A stretch of DNA of 64,000 nucleotides from Ephydatia muelleri (GCA_013339895.1 JABACO010000001.1:19045123-19109122); one strand, 5' to 3'. Shown: positions 32,736 through 45,276, counted from the first letter of the stretch. Notes: a model not told the origin generated them from the sequence alone. Numbers and translations: made by a program.

Positions 32736-35171
32736 GCACGGCTGTTTGCGGCTGGACACTAGGGATGTAATTAGAACGATACAGTAAATGGATGTAGGTA
32801 TGAAATGTAACATTTTATGCTCATATTGTATAATGTTAACTATATAGCACTGGGCAACTCACCTGGCATGAGGGAATTATCCCTAAAAGTGAAGTGTGGA
32901 TTAAACTTGGAGGCGATAAAGGTGGAGATGTGCTCAACACCTTTAAAATGAACTTCCAAATCGTCAATGTGGCAGCTCCCAACTCTGTGCACAATACTTG
33001 TGTATTTAGCTGCTTCGAAGCAGCCGACAGCATCACAAACTTACATTGCGTTTTGGATCGATTTAGAAGTCAAATTGACCACCTGCAAGAAATGAAGTGG
33101 AGGTACATAACCATTTAATACCTCTAGCTGGTTTGTTATGTCATGTCATTTTCAACAGGCAATACTCATTTAAAGTATTTATGTCTGGAGATTATGAATA
33201 CCTTACAACCATATACGGCTTATCTGGTGCAAGTGGTATGACATCTACATGTACGACAAATGTGGTAAAATCATCTCCCTATAGGGAAGTGTCCATGTCT
33301 ATTTTGTGAAATTAATCACGATCAAATGCAACTTGCAATCACAACAAGGGGACGTTATCCTGAGAGGACATTAGAGTCAATCCTAGCCCACTATAGGTCC
33401 TTTATGGCTGATGGAGGCATTCGTAAGAAGGCTATGCAGTACTGTAACTGTATCTCGGAACCTCTATTTAATATCCCTTTGTTGCAAGTAAGTGTATGAA
33501 CAAAAATAACTATACATAATTATATATATACATGTACATCAACTTATTACAGGTGTGCATACCTGGGCTTCATTTGACACAAGGAATTTTTATGAAGATC
33601 TTCCATTTATTAGAGGATGAATGCCATAGCTATGACATGCAGCTTGCCTTCCTTTCTCAACCACAGTCGACCACATCCAGTTTCACAGATTACTGCATTG
33701 AGTTGCAGAAGTTGCAATTGATGAAGGCTGAGTGTGCTGAAGCCCAAGATTCACTACGAGGATTGGAGGAAGTGACCACATATGTGGCTATTGGCTTGGG
33801 AGAGAAGGACCCCTCAGTGCAGACTACATCAAACAAGTGAAGGAGAAGAGGCAGTCTGTGAAGGCAATGGTAAGAGAAAGTAAATACTTCAGACAACATT
33901 CAGTATTGGCACAAAAATATAGGAGAGTGAAATAAACCATGCTACTAAAGTAGTGGAGAAAGGCTTTAAGATACAAGATGGGCCATTTTGTGCAGGGCTA
34001 GACAATGCTCTACAATCTTTTAATGTAAAACGACAACAGTACTTTGGCGGAGTCTTCGTTGGGAACCACATCCATAAGACGCTCATGGTAAACAAGTTGT
34101 GCATGTACAGTTGGTTGTAGTACATATTAACCTTAACCTTTCCAATTAATCCCAGCCAACAAATACCAACTAATTATGCTCATCTATGATGAATGTAGCA
34201 CAGGAAAGGTGCCCTACACTTGTTGCTTCTGTCACTGAAACGTCTTTGATTTTCAAAACATCACTATCTCTCCTCGCACGGTGCCACAGCATTTACAACC
34301 AACTTTATATCAATGAAAGTGAAATTAAGGAATTAGGTATGTTACAGTGGTGAGTACTCAAGATCCTTACACTGCATTTGTTCAACAGAACTTGGAATAT
34401 CACAGTTCATGACACATTTCCGGACATCATTTCCCAAGTGTTCCATCTCCGTTAAAATGCACCTCCTCATGGGCAAGGCACACCCATGCAGGATTCGGTC
34501 TAATGGGAGAACAAGGGGCCGAATCTATACATGCTAAGTTCAATACTTTACAACGGACATACCAGGCCATACCCGACAAGACACAAAGATTGATGTCTAT
34601 AGTTAAAGAACACCTATTATCAATTGCACCACACAACGTTGCAGCCATCCCCCAGCCATGCAAAAGACAAAAACACGGTCCACCCTAAAACTATTCTATA
34701 CGTGCTATAACGTGCATCTCACATGAATGTTACTCTACCGCGTGAGTAATCGACAACTTTATTCCATTCTAGCAGCGTCAAAAAAACTAGTGGCAACAGA
34801 GACACAATGGAAATAGTAAGAACAACTTGTCGCTGTCAGTTTTCCGCTTTTTTTTCGGTCTCAAAATTTGCTCTTGGGGGAGAAAGAACCCGCCGTAGTG
34901 AAGACGTCCTTCGATATGTGCCCGCTTTCGAACGCTATAGCTAAAAGTATCGAAAAGCCTAAATCATGTGACTTAGGCTTTAAATAGAAAAGTAGTGCTA
35001 CTATTGTTTTGTGTCTTTAAAATGGCGATTGTACTTGTTTTGTTCGTGCTTGCTCGAGTGCAAATTGGGGTCTAGGTTGTCAAGGTGTTGCTAAGGCATT
35101 ACATAATTATTTCAATATTTTTGGGGAGGAGGCCTAAAGTCCACGATTTCAATGTAAGCAAACAGCCGTGC
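32736..35171 (+). mobile_element. 2.4-kb TIR transposon with a multi-exon transposase-like gene (TSD GAC)
   Basis: Perfect 14-bp inverted ends: GCACGGCTGTTTGC (32736-32749) and GCAAACAGCCGTGC (35158-35171). GAC flanks both sides (32733-32735, 35172-35174). The homologous loci near 47460 and 55340 have the uninterrupted sequence CTCGCCGACAAAAAGC, giving an empty-site confirmation. The superfamily is not recognised; a CGAC reading of the duplication (4 bp) is also possible. Confidence 0.9.
32868..34686 (+). CDS. Transposase-like gene, several exons, N-terminus incomplete
   Basis: Exons show consistent splice sites and short introns (for example TGGAG|GTACAT...CAACAG, AGTG|GTATGA...TATAG, TTGCAA|GTAAGTG...TTACAG). 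Joined blocks read WIKLGGDKGG, CVFSCFEAADS, VFMSGDYEYL, YGLSGASG continuing into KCPCLFC, RGRYPERTLESI, VCIPGLHLTQGIF, FVGNHIHK, and near the end GLMGEQGAESIHAKFN. This set recurs in uncharacterised multi-copy proteins of cnidarians and sponges that I recall. The Asp in GGDKGG, the Asp in SGDYEYL and the Glu in GEQGAES are candidates for a DDE triad, with CPCLFC as a zinc site. One frameshift lies near 33800 and the region around 34190 is unclear. Full-length relatives are longer at the N-terminus. Confidence 0.65.
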
Positions 35172-36008
35172 GACAAAAAGCACACTAAACGTGACTAAAC
35201 TAAAGGAAATATAAATAAGCATATAGTGGTGAGTGAGCAATTGAGCATGAGAGCGTGTTTTCAACTAATCTCACGAAGGAGTTGTAGTCTCGTGGAACAA
35301 TCATGTGATGAATCCCGTGCAATAAACTTCACACAAAAGGTAATATATTCTTTAGGTGGTAACACTCTTAATCTTAAAGTGTACATGTACTTGTTGTCTA
35401 CCTGATGCACAGTTGTTGATTGGATCGATTAGAAACTGATCATTATTTATACATGCATAGGGCCAGGGCCGATCACCAATCCTATATCAGTATGGAACCT
35501 GTTCATTGTATGTCATCACTGATAGTCAATACAAAAAGATGCACTCAGTTCAGTTCTTTAATCTTAAAAGTACAAAGCATTAGTTAATTACATCATAAGG
35601 TCCTTGAATTGAGTGTTGGGAAATATCTACTGTTCGGTACAACCGTGACCCATCAGCAAATCGTAATACTGAAGTGGTCTCTGTTCAACACCTGAACAAG
35701 TAGGAGAAGCAGCCACTGGAGAATCAAGACACTGACGGTCACGATCAAATGACCAAAAATGAAGACCAGCGAGATCAACCTTTGCACCAAATTCTAGCAC
35801 CTTTTCCTTGTCTTCAATAGTAAAGATTTCAGTGACTATATCATTCACACCAATCATTGGAGTAAGGGCAATCTCTGTAAATGGCACACCGTGCATCTTA
35901 TTCAAATTCTTTGCAGCTTGAATGGCACTAGCTCCCATGTCGCACTTCTGGTTGTCATCAACCACACAGATCCATTGAGATGGTGTCGGTCCATAATTCA
36001 TCGTCATC

Positions 36009-36075
36009 AAATTCACAACAAACTTTAGCCCAGCATTTCTTCAAGAAATGCTGGGCTAAAGTTTGTTGTGAATTT
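36009..36075. repeat. Palindrome 1 in GH18-B (33-bp arms)
   Basis: Perfect inverted repeat with a one-base loop (C, 36042). The left arm is the normal GH18 sequence and the right arm is its copied complement. Confidence 0.95.
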
Positions 36076-36078
36076 GCA

Positions 36079-36209
36079 AGTACAGGACCGGACGCTTCTA
36101 GTATCAATGAACTCGGTAAATCTGTTTTGACTGCTGCAAGAAATTTTCTTGCAGCAGTCAAAACAGATTTACCGAGTTCATTGATACTAGAAGCGTCCGG
36201 TCCTGTACT
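36079..36209. repeat. Palindrome 2 in GH18-B (65-bp arms)
   Basis: Perfect inverted repeat around T36144. The right arm is the normal gene sequence and the left arm its complement. It starts three bases after palindrome 1 ends. Confidence 0.95.
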
Positions 36210-36844
36210 AGCTAAGGAAGCCAAAGTAAATGAAATAGTCAGTTTAGGATTCTTCCGCTGCAAATACAGTACACTCCGCATCAAGTGTGAAAGCTGATCG
36301 GGAGACATATGAATTTCAATATCGAAATCCAAACCTTGCAGTTGAGGGCCCAAGTACCGATTCAAAAACCTATCAGCACCAGACGTCGAAGAGCAAGTAA
36401 ACACACCGTTTGCTCCACCAGTTGAAACAGTGTACTGAATACCATGGCTATTCAACAAGCCAATGTTAGCTTTAGCAAATGTATCAGCTGATATCCCTGC
36501 CCATGTTTCGCTCCCGCATTCCCCAGTTGCAAACGACAATCGAACGCCATCACCAGAATGCATTAGATCCACCAACTGCTCCTGAGTACCCCTGACATAT
36601 GAGCTGATAACGTTATTTTGCCAATTCATGCCAATACCAATATCCTTGTACACACTTCGCTGCGTGCAACACACGCTTTGCATACAACACAGCAACCAGC
36701 ATCCAAGAACAAGGTGAGATAAAGCCATCAGTACAACCAGCTGCTGCAGTAGCTTTTACAAAGGAAGTTTCTGATGAGCTGCATGAAAGAAACTCTCCTT
36801 ATATATTTTCAAAGCCCCCCCCCCTCTCCAGAAACGCTAAAGAA

Positions 36845-38480
36845 TCTAACTATTATAATTAACAATACATGTATATTGTTCAGTGGAAAGTTATTGCAAT
36901 AATTGCCTCGAATTGATACTAATTTAATGTTCTTCATAATCACGGCTCAGGTTAAGTGAAGCCGTGATCGTGAAGATTAGGATCAATAAAATTAGTGCGT
37001 CAGCTGGCAATTATTGCGGTACTGTGGGGAATAAGCGTTTCGGGAAAACGCTCGTTGTAAACAACTTCTGAGAATTTGGCTAGCATATCAACTTTTCTTC
37101 TAAACAACATGTTGAAATGGTTGGATAAAAAGTGGCTTCATTATAGCAACTGCGGAGCAATGTTGCGGTTTTACTCGCGAAAAAGGTAACTAATGGGAGC
37201 ATTATTGTCCGTACATCATTCGCTGTACACACCCAGGCAGTTTGCACATATAGCATACATAATGATTAATTGCATCATAATAGCAAACATTTTGATACAT
37301 ACATGTCCGCTTACCCTAGATCTACGTTTCAAATATATATTTATGCTGTGATACAAATCACCATTTATGATGCAATATGATTTTGCCTGGTGGTGAAGAA
37401 ACGAAGACCGCTTGAAGTGCTTATTGCTGCATGCTATATTTAATTATCATTATAACGAGCCAGCCGGGCAATCCTTGACCAAGAGTGATTCATGCAGCAG
37501 ACGAAACGTTAAACTTGATTTAGTTCAAATCCATCTGCGGACCTGGCCAAGTATTGCAACGCACATGTACTCTAACATACATGTACCCTGACATGCATTT
37601 AGTAAATAGTATGCACGATCAATGCCAAAAAGTGTCACTGCATGCGTCATGAGAACTACTCGAAGCCATATGTACACAGGTCAATACGTTTTCTTTTTCA
37701 TTTCCAGGAATTTATTAATTTGACTTTGTTGGCCAGGTCCGCAGATGAATTTGAACTAAATGAAGTTTAACATTTCGTCTGCTCCTGGTCAAGGATTGCC
37801 TGGCTAGCTCGCTATAATGATTATACATGTATAGTATGCAGCAATAAGTACTACAAGCGGTCTTCGTTTCTTCAACACCAGGCACATTCATATTGCATCA
37901 TAAATGGTGACTTGTATCACAGCATAAATACATATTTGAAACGTAGATCTAGGTAAGCAGAACATGTATGTATCAAAATGTTTGCTATTATGATGCAACT
38001 AATTGATCATATTTGATATTACAATTACGTTATATATGCTATATGCATTTTCGTGTTTATTCGATATAAAACTGCCTGGGTGTGTACAGCGAATGATGTA
38101 CGGACAATAATGCTCACATTAGTTAACTTTTCGCGAGCAAAACCGCAACATTGCGCCGCAGCTGCTATAATGAAGCACCTTTTATCTAGCCATTTCAACA
38201 TGCATGTTGTTCAGAGGAAAAGTTGATATGCTCGCCAAATTTGCAGAAGTTGTTTACAACGAACGTTTTCCCGAAACGCTTATTCCTCACAATAATTGCC
38301 AACTGACGCACCATTTTTATTTATCCTAATCTTCACGATCACGGCTTACTTATACTTAACTCAAGCCGTGATCATGAAGAACATTAAATCAGTATCAATT
38401 CGAGGCAATTATTGCAGTATCTTTCCACTAACAATGCACATGTATTGTTAATTGTAATAGTTAGATTCTTTATAGCAGCT
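36845..38480. repeat. Foldback element, about 1.6 kb, upstream of GH18-B
   Basis: The left half (36845 to about 37690) and right half (about 37735 to 38480) are inverted copies with roughly 90-95% identity. The outer ends read TAAAGAATCTAACTATTA and its complement. Each half contains an internal hairpin around AAGCCGTGAT. The left end lies next to the G-tract and TATA box of copy B. Arms of the same family occur at 31330-32148, 49040-49890 and 52217-53745. No transposase frame was seen. Confidence 0.82.
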
Positions 38481-38984
38481 GTGGAGCAATATTGCGCTGT
38501 TGCCAGCTAAAGGGTTGACTGATTAATGACGTACATGTACATGTACTTTGTCTTTGACAACTTCTAGTACATTTCTTTCAGTGCAAATACTATACTGTCA
38601 TTATCAATATGATCTCCCCGATTTTTCGTATCCATATTTTTGACATAAAACGCAAAGATGTCTTTCGTATCGCTTTCTGGATATGGAGTAAATGTGTGCC
38701 ATCTTCTGTTTCATTAATTCGCGGCAAAACTATATGCACGTGCGAACTTCAAGGGGTATGTACAGGGGGTTGTGAGGGGTTAAAATTTATTTAAATATAT
38801 TTTCGCATTCAGTGTGACCCAGTACATATTTTCAGAGTAGTAGAAACAAGAAATTAAAAAAATAAGGAATAAGACCCCCCCCCCCCCTTAATTAGATCTT
38901 TCCGTTGGTTGTATCAAATCTCAGCCTGGGTACCTTGTATATTGTTACCTACAGAAATTGCTGCTAAAAGCATCCCAAAGGAAG
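38481..38984. other. Non-coding stretch
   Basis: AT-rich, with a C-run near 38875-38887. No gene seen. Confidence 0.4.
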
Positions 38985-39333
38985 GATTTCCATCCAGAGC
39001 TATTACGCTCCCAATTGTCAATTTTTTTGCACGGAATTTCTAAATTTCTATTCAACAGTTCAAATCCCGCCGACAATTTTGGACATCATAAAGTACACTT
39101 CCAATTTAACAGCAGCTCAAAAACAACTTCTGCCTGAAGTTTGCACAGTGATGAACCTAACTCTAGTGATGCCTGCTACAAATGCAACTTCCGAGCGTAC
39201 ATTTAACGCGCTCCGTAGGATTAAAAGCTATCTACGCAGCACAATGAGTCAGGTTAGATTAAATCACCTAATGGTGTTACACGTTCACAAAGCTCTCACT
39301 GACAGCAACAAACTAGAGAACATCGCAGATTAA
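38985..39333 (+). pseudogene. C-terminal dimerisation region of a hAT-type transposase
   Basis: The 85-codon open frame at 39079 contains LLPEVCTVMNLTLVMPATNA, then TSERTFNALRRIKSYLRSTM and RLNHLMVLHVHK. This is the hATC signature (P-x-T/S-x-x-x-E-R then the helix-rich tail). The preceding 90 bp look like worn upstream coding sequence. No inverted ends could be paired, so this is a fragment of a larger, older insertion. Confidence 0.75.
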
Positions 39334-39588
39334 TTTGTTAGCAGTTCGCAGCATAGGACAAAGATATACGTATTTGGCAATTCATGATTACGAAACCCAA
39401 AGTCCTCTAATAGTTAGAGCTTGAATTTTGATAAGTTAATTTGTTTTTGCCTCACCCATGCTTGTTATCATTGCCTGAATACATGCATGTATGATTCCGT
39501 TCTTGCATTTATAAAGACAGTATTTCGTCTACACTGGATCGGCTGACCGGGCATGCCGGTGATAGAAAACTTACATGCCCGCGCGCAC

Positions 39589-40450
39589 GAGGGTCACGCC
39601 CATAAGTTGTATTTAATAATTGGCCGCACCAACTTTGGACCGAGTGCGCCGGGCCTGCTCCCGGATTTTAATGTCCTTATCATTCCATGCAGCGCTCCAG
39701 GGAGCTATCAATGGCGACTTTCATCAAACCAACAAGTTTTTATTTAATAATAAATAAGTACCCTTACAACGAATTTGGTGTGGAGACTTTCATTGTGGCT
39801 GTGTCCCCACCACTGTATGCACTTCCTTTTACTGCCCCAGTGGATAGCACTGGATGGACATTCATTGAGGGTTAACGATTAGGTGAAAATTGGAAAAGGC
39901 AAATACAGAGTGAAGGTAAAGTAACACACCGACACCCATTTCTGTCCTTCCCTCTTCACCTTCTCCTCCCCCTCCCCGCCATCTTCCCACCCTACCTCAC
40001 TCCAGCTTTCAGAGGAGGCGAAGGTAGCAGTCAGCAAGGTGGTGGATGACATACTAGTATCCAGTGAGAAAGGTGAGATTGATTGTGGCCATTGTCAGCT
40101 CTGTTTCCACATTTCACACCCTCTCCCTCCTTATTGGCTCCCATTCCCACACCTGATGTCCTTCCTCCACACAGCACCTCCCTTCATACACATCACACAC
40201 ACATGGTGTATGGCATCGTTACAGGGTTTGGTAGGTTTGACAACATCGTGATATCACATTCCCAACTGGAGTAAACCACACATATCCCTCTCAATATTGT
40301 CTCACTCTTATTTAACTCTGTTCTCTTCGTATGTTTAGATCCCACTCCTCTTTCGTTTGCTCCGTAAGCTCCACTCAAATGGTTCAAAATGCCAAGAGTT
40401 GGTGTGGATGTGGAGTGAGAACGCAGTAACTTCATCTGTAGCTCACTGCC
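39589..40450 (+). repeat. Outer part of the large inverted duplication (left arm), with a possible host exon
   Basis: This segment is the inverted counterpart of about 60189-60922 plus 58000-58100. A 60-bp block at 40013-40072 bounded by TTTCAG and GTGAGA encodes EEAKVAVSKVVDDILVSSEK. Its mirror copy (60423-60491, minus strand) encodes EEEVKVAVNKVRKVVDDIVS... with the same splice sites, which suggests a real ancestral exon. An upstream block near 39770-39870 (FIVAVSPPLYALPFTAPVDS) is also kept in both arms. I do not recognise the gene. Confidence 0.6.
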
Positions 40451-40454
40451 ATGG

Positions 40455-41215
40455 AGGGAGGGGGTATGCAGGGGGTAGGGAGGGGGAGGTGGGGAGGGAG
40501 GGGAGGGGGGAGGGAGGGGAGGGGCGGAGGGAGGGGGAGGGTGGGGAGGGAGGGGGACGGTGGGGAGGGAGGGGGAGGAGGCGGAGGGAGGGGGAGGGGG
40601 GAGGGACGGGGGATGTGTGGGGCGAGGGACAGGGGGAAGGTGGGCGAGGGAGGGGGACGGAGGGGGGAGAGGGAGGGAGGGGGGAGGGGGCGGAGGGACG
40701 GGGACGGGGGGAGCGGAGGGGAGGGGGCGAGGAGGGGGAGGAGGGGAGGGCAGGAGGAGGGCTGGCTGAGGGAGCGGGAGGTCGGGGAGGGAGGGGAGGT
40801 GCGGATAGGTGGGGAGGGACGGGGGAAGGATGGGGAGGGAGGGGAGGTGGGGAGGGAGGGGGAGTGAGTGGGGAGGGAGGGCGAGTGGGGGGAGGGAGCG
40901 GGAGGTGGCGGAGGGAGGGGAGGTGGGGGAGGGAGGGGGAGGTGGGGAGGGAGGGGGAGGTGGGGAGGGAGGGGAGGGGGGAGGGGAGGGGGAGGTGGGA
41001 GGGAGGGGGGAGGTGGGGTAGGGAGGGGGAGGTGGGGAGGGAGGGGGAGGTGGGGAGGGAGGGGGAGGTGGGGAGGGAGGGGGGAGGTGGGGAGGGAGGG
41101 GGAGGTGGGGAGGGAGGGGGAGGTGGGGAGGGAGGGGGAAGGAGTGAGTAGGGAGGGGAGGGAGGAAGGAAAAGAGGAAAGGGAGGAAGGGGAGGGAATG
41201 TGGTAGGGAGGGGGA
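40455..41215 (+). repeat. Polypurine GGGAGG minisatellite
   Basis: About 760 bp are nearly pure G and A on the plus strand, mostly a 17-20 bp unit of the type GGGAGGTGGGGAGGGAG. The right arm of the inverted duplication has only about 190 bp of a related pyrimidine tract (57735-57925), so this array expanded after duplication. Gly/Arg/Glu and Pro/Ser frames here are repeat translations. Confidence 0.92.
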
Positions 41216-41312
41216 GCATGTTTATCCGTCTCCGTCGTGCATCATGGACCTCATTTATTGTTTGTTTGCTTTTGTATAAATAAATACGAACCGTGTGTAG
41301 CATGGCTGATGT

Positions 41313-41431
41313 TGTGGTATACGCGTGAGGTTGCGACGATGGACAAGGATCAACTCGGTACCAACACTCACAACGTGTCTCTTCACAACAACGTAATCTC
41401 ACGTGCACATCTAATTATTCAATATGTCACA
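41313..41431 (-). repeat. 3' LTR of the 4.1-kb gypsy element
   Basis: 119 bp, identical to 45291-45409. On the sense strand it starts TGTGACATATTG and ends GTATACCACA. The pol stop codon lies 13 bases inside it. The PPT is at 41432-41441. Confidence 0.97.
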
Positions 41432-44099
41432 TCTCCCCTTTCACAGAGGCGGTCAATGAGGCGATCAGGTGGGCGCATTACTGCTCCTGTTTTTGACCTG
41501 GTCATGATTGGACTTCGTGCTGTCTCCACTTGTCTGTCTGCCTCTGTGGACTCCTGATCCTCTGCAGGAAGTGATGGGATACTTTCTTCAGTCTGGTGTG
41601 GTATAACTGTTAGCTGAGACCGGTTTCTCCGGACCTGTCCCGTAGGAGTTCTCACATAATGTGATCTGGGTGTGTCAGCTGCATCCACTACTCTACCTTG
41701 AACTTTCCCTGTGTCTTCAGACACCCACACTTCAGCTCCATCCTCAATGTCCCCTCGCAAACGTGTACCATATTGCTTGTTGTACTGTTTACTTTGTGTT
41801 TGTTTAAATCCAGCATTTCTTTCCCTAAACTGTGGTAGATAAGGCCATTTGGGAATAAGCAGGGCAGTGATTTGTGGGACTGTAGTGCGGATACGCCTCC
41901 CCATGAGGAGCTCTGCTGGGCTAAGGGAGCACCAGGGCAGGGGGGTTGCATTATAGTTCAGCAGAGCCAAGTGGGGGTCACCTGGTTGTGATAGTAGGCG
42001 TTTGACAGTCTGTACAGCCCGTTCAGCCTGACCATTACTCTGGGGATACCGAGGGCTACTTGTGATGTGCTTAAACCCATATGTCTTTGCATACGCCTTA
42101 AATTCTGTTGACACATACTGGGGTCCATTATCACTCCTGAGGGTCTCTGGAATACCATGTCTAGAAAATATGGACTTGAGTATCATGATTACACTGTTAG
42201 ACATAGTGGTAGTCATCTTCACCACTTCAATAAACCTTGAAAAATAGTCCACAACCAGTAAATAACTGGAACCATTATGTTCAAACATATCTGATCCTAT
42301 CTTCTGCCAGGGATATTCTGGTAGTTCAGTGGCAATCATTGGCTCTTTGCGTTGAGTCTGCCTTTTTGCACAAACATGACACCTGCTGATTTGTTCCTCT
42401 ATTTGCTTTGACATACCTGGCCACCATACTTCATCAGTTGCTCGCATTTTGCATCTAAGAACTCCAAGGTGCCCTTCGTGGATCCTTTGAATCACATCTT
42501 TCTGTAATGTCTGAGGTACAACAATCCGGTTCCCATAAAGTAGAAGTCCATTTTTCAGCGTGAGGCTCCCTCTGCTTGACCAGTATACTGCTAAGCTCCC
42601 TGTAACTTTATGTTTCTCTGGCCATCCAAACCTGCAATACTTCTTAACCTGTATACATACAGGGTCTGTATCCTGAGCTTTGATATATTCCTGCAACTTC
42701 TGTTCAGTGGCAGGGAAGGACTTTACCACACCATCAATGAATGCTTCCACTTCAGTCTGCAGAACGTCTGAGGTGTCGAATGGCTCATCAGGAACTGCTC
42801 TGGATAATGTGTCTGCAATATACAGTAACTTGCCAGGAACATGTTCAATGGAATAATCAAACCGCATCAGGCGTAATCGGAACCGCAGAATACGAGGTGG
42901 TAGATTGTTCAGTTGTTTCGAGCTTAGCAAGGGAACTAAAGGTTTATGATCTGTTTCGATGGTGAACCATTTTCCTAGTACGTAGTCTTCAAACTTCCCA
43001 CATGCCCATGTTATTGCTAATGCTTCTTTTTCTATCTGTGCATATCTTCCTTCAGTTTCGGTCATTGCTCGTGATGCGAATGCCACAGGCTTCCACTCCT
43101 TTCCTTCCAGTTGAAGTAGAACAGCCCCCACCCCATGAGATGATGCGTCTGCAGAAATCTTTATCTTTGCTTCTAGGTTGTAGTGCACTAAAGTGGTGGT
43201 CTTTGCTAACTCTCCTTTAATTCCTAGAAAGGCTTTTTCCTGGTCTGGTCCCCATGTCCAACACTGTTTCTCACTTAGAAGGCAACGTAGCGGGAGACTC
43301 ATTTCAGCCAAGCAAGGAGTGAACTTGTTAAACTGATTCACCATACCCATGAAGCGACGCAACTCTGTGATGTTTTTGGGGGGCACCATATCCTGTATTG
43401 CCTTTGTCTTATCTGGGTCTGCAGAAAACTCCGTCCTTACTGATAATGTGTCCCAAAAATTTTAGCGTGTTTTTGCTAAACTCGCACTTGTCTTTGTTCA
43501 ATGTAACTCCCGCTGTTTGTACCCTTTGTAACACTGCTTTCAGTCTCTTGTCATGTTCCTGTTGAGTAGATCCATATACTAAAACGTCATCCATATGACA
43601 TAACACCCCATCACATCCGTCCAAAAGAGTATTCATTAGGCGCTGGAAATGCTCTGGTGCACTTGAAATTCCAAATGGGAGTTTGTTAAACCAGTATCTC
43701 CCGTATGGTGTGATGAATGTGGTTAGTGGGCGGGATTCTTTTGCAAGAGGGTACCTGCCAAAACCCACTGTTGGCATCCAGCTTGGAGAAGACTGAGGCA
43801 CCCGTAAGTTGTGCCAGTGTTTCATCCACTTTGGGTAGTGGGTGGATCTCTCGAAGAACATTGTCATTGAGTGGTTTTAGATCCACGCAAATTCTAACAG
43901 TGCCATTGGACTTAGGAACAACCACCATGCCAGCACACCATTGGGTAGGCTCTGTAACTTTGGATATAACTCCCATGGCCTCCATCCTATCCAATTCTGT
44001 TTTCACTTGCTTTTGTAATGGGATAGGGATATGTCTGGCTGTATACAAGGCAAACGGTTGAGCATCATTTTTCAGCTTGATTGTGTACTCTCCTCCCAA
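41419..44099 (-). pseudogene. pol: Pol of the 4.1-kb gypsy element (RT, RNase H, integrase), two single-base frameshifts
   Basis: RT motifs: MVVVPKSNGTVRICVDLKPL, LDANSGFWQVP, then a one-base shift near 43750, TPYGRYWFNKLPFGI and the catalytic HMDDVLVYG (in place of the usual YxDD). A second shift in a T-run near 43425 precedes the long frame ending at 41419. RNase H shows DASSHGVGAVLLQ, EKEALAI, ETDHKPL and ADTLSR. Integrase shows the HHCC finger (HEGHLG...CHVCAKRQ) and DDE residues (SDMFEHNG, LRSDNGPQY, SNGQAERAVQ). Apart from the two shifts it looks intact; both could be sequencing errors. Confidence 0.9.
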
Positions 44100-45272
44100 G
44101 GTGCCTAGGCCTTGGAACAACTTAGGGAATTGGTTGTAAATATCCATAGCATATTCAGTAACTCCCCCCAGGGAGCCCAATAAGTCCAGTTTCCTGATAG
44201 CAGGGAGACCCAGAAGGTTTGTCTTGAGGTTACTCACAACGTAGACAGGTTCCATGCATGTTTTACCCTGGTAGCTGAGGGTTGCTGTAAATTGCCCTTT
44301 TACTGCAAGGTGTTCCCCTGTCGGGCCACTAAGGATTTTGATGGGCTTTTGAAGTGGTAAATTCTGGAGGCATTTAAACATCTCCTTTGAGATAGCTGTC
44401 ACTTCTGCACCTGTATCTACCTTGAATGTCACTGGGGTATTACACATTTCAATTTCAGTAGTCCAACAGGATTCATTGCTGCTTGCAAGGGGTCCCAGGA
44501 ATGCCGTGTTACTCTCTGCTCTTGGTTGGGTAGAGTGTACTGCAGCTGCCGTTCCAGTTCTACAATGAGCACTGAAGTGTCCCTTCTTCTGACATCTATA
44601 GCAGGTGACTGTCTTAGCTGGGCATTTCTCTATTGGGTGTGCCTCCCTCCCACAACGCGTGCAAGCCTTCCCCTTCTTTGCTGGACCTAAACTGTTTCTG
44701 CTTTCAGATCTCACTTGATTAAGTTCTTTATCCCCTCCAGTTAGGGTTTGATACTGTTCACGGACTGCTTCTTTTTGCCGAACTGCTTTCATAGCCTTTT
44801 CTAAGGTTAATTCTGAATCAAGCTGAAGCTTTTGAGAGAGAGCCGTATCTTTGATACCTACAACGAGCCTATCACGCAGCATTTCGTCCTTTAACTCTCC
44901 ATATTCGCAATCCTGGACAAGATTGTGTAGCGCGGTTATGTATTCTTCCGCTGTTTCGCCGTCTGTCTGCGCGCGTTGGTTGAATCTGGCTCTTTCAAAG
45001 ATAACATTTTTGCGGACCTTAAAGAACTTATCCAGGGTATCTAACACTTTCTTGTACCCCTCTCTCTCTTCCTCTGAAATGCCAGTCGACGCAAGGACAT
45101 CTTCCGCTTGGTCGCCCAGGCAATACAATAAGGTAGAAACCTGTCGGTCATCCTTTTCCTTACTCAGACCTGACGCCACCCGATACTGGTCGAAGCGTCT
45201 CTTCCACCTCCCCCACTCGTCGGGTTTGTTGAAGTTAAACGGTTCCGGAGGTGAAAGATGTATAGCTGCCAT
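44100..45272 (-). CDS. gag: Gag and protease of the 4.1-kb gypsy element
   Basis: Starts MAAIHLSPPEPFNFNK at 45272. Capsid-type sequence covers about residues 10-175, then two CCHC zinc knuckles (CTRCGREAHPIEKC, about 204-217, and CYRCQKKGHFSAHC, 224-237), then the aspartic protease with DTGAE at about 286-290 (near 44415) and a matching LLGLPAI block (near 44200). The frame runs on without a stop into RT, so Gag and Pol appear to be one polyprotein. An A-rich gag start so close to the primer site is common in compact metazoan gypsy elements of the Mag-like group, which I favour for this element. Confidence 0.9.
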
Positions 45273-45276
45273 CGTG

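Larger units (their letters stand above)
35627..36728 (-). pseudogene. GH18 chitinase-like gene, copy B, broken by an internal palindromic rearrangement
   Basis: The start (36728), signal peptide, STGG and DFDIE motifs, and the C-terminal half (MTMNYG, ALTPMIGVND, HFWSFDRD) are nearly identical to copies C and D. Between 36009 and 36209, however, the middle of the gene is replaced by two abutting palindromes made from its own sequence, so the two halves are no longer in frame. The upstream half would run into a chimeric tail and stop. Substitutions shared with copy D but not C place B closest to D. Confidence 0.9.

Noticed and set aside
40443..41408. 321-codon Pro/Ser frame and 264-codon Gly/Arg/Glu frame
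   Set aside because: Both are translations of the polypurine array; the left-hand ends merely run into the gypsy LTR.
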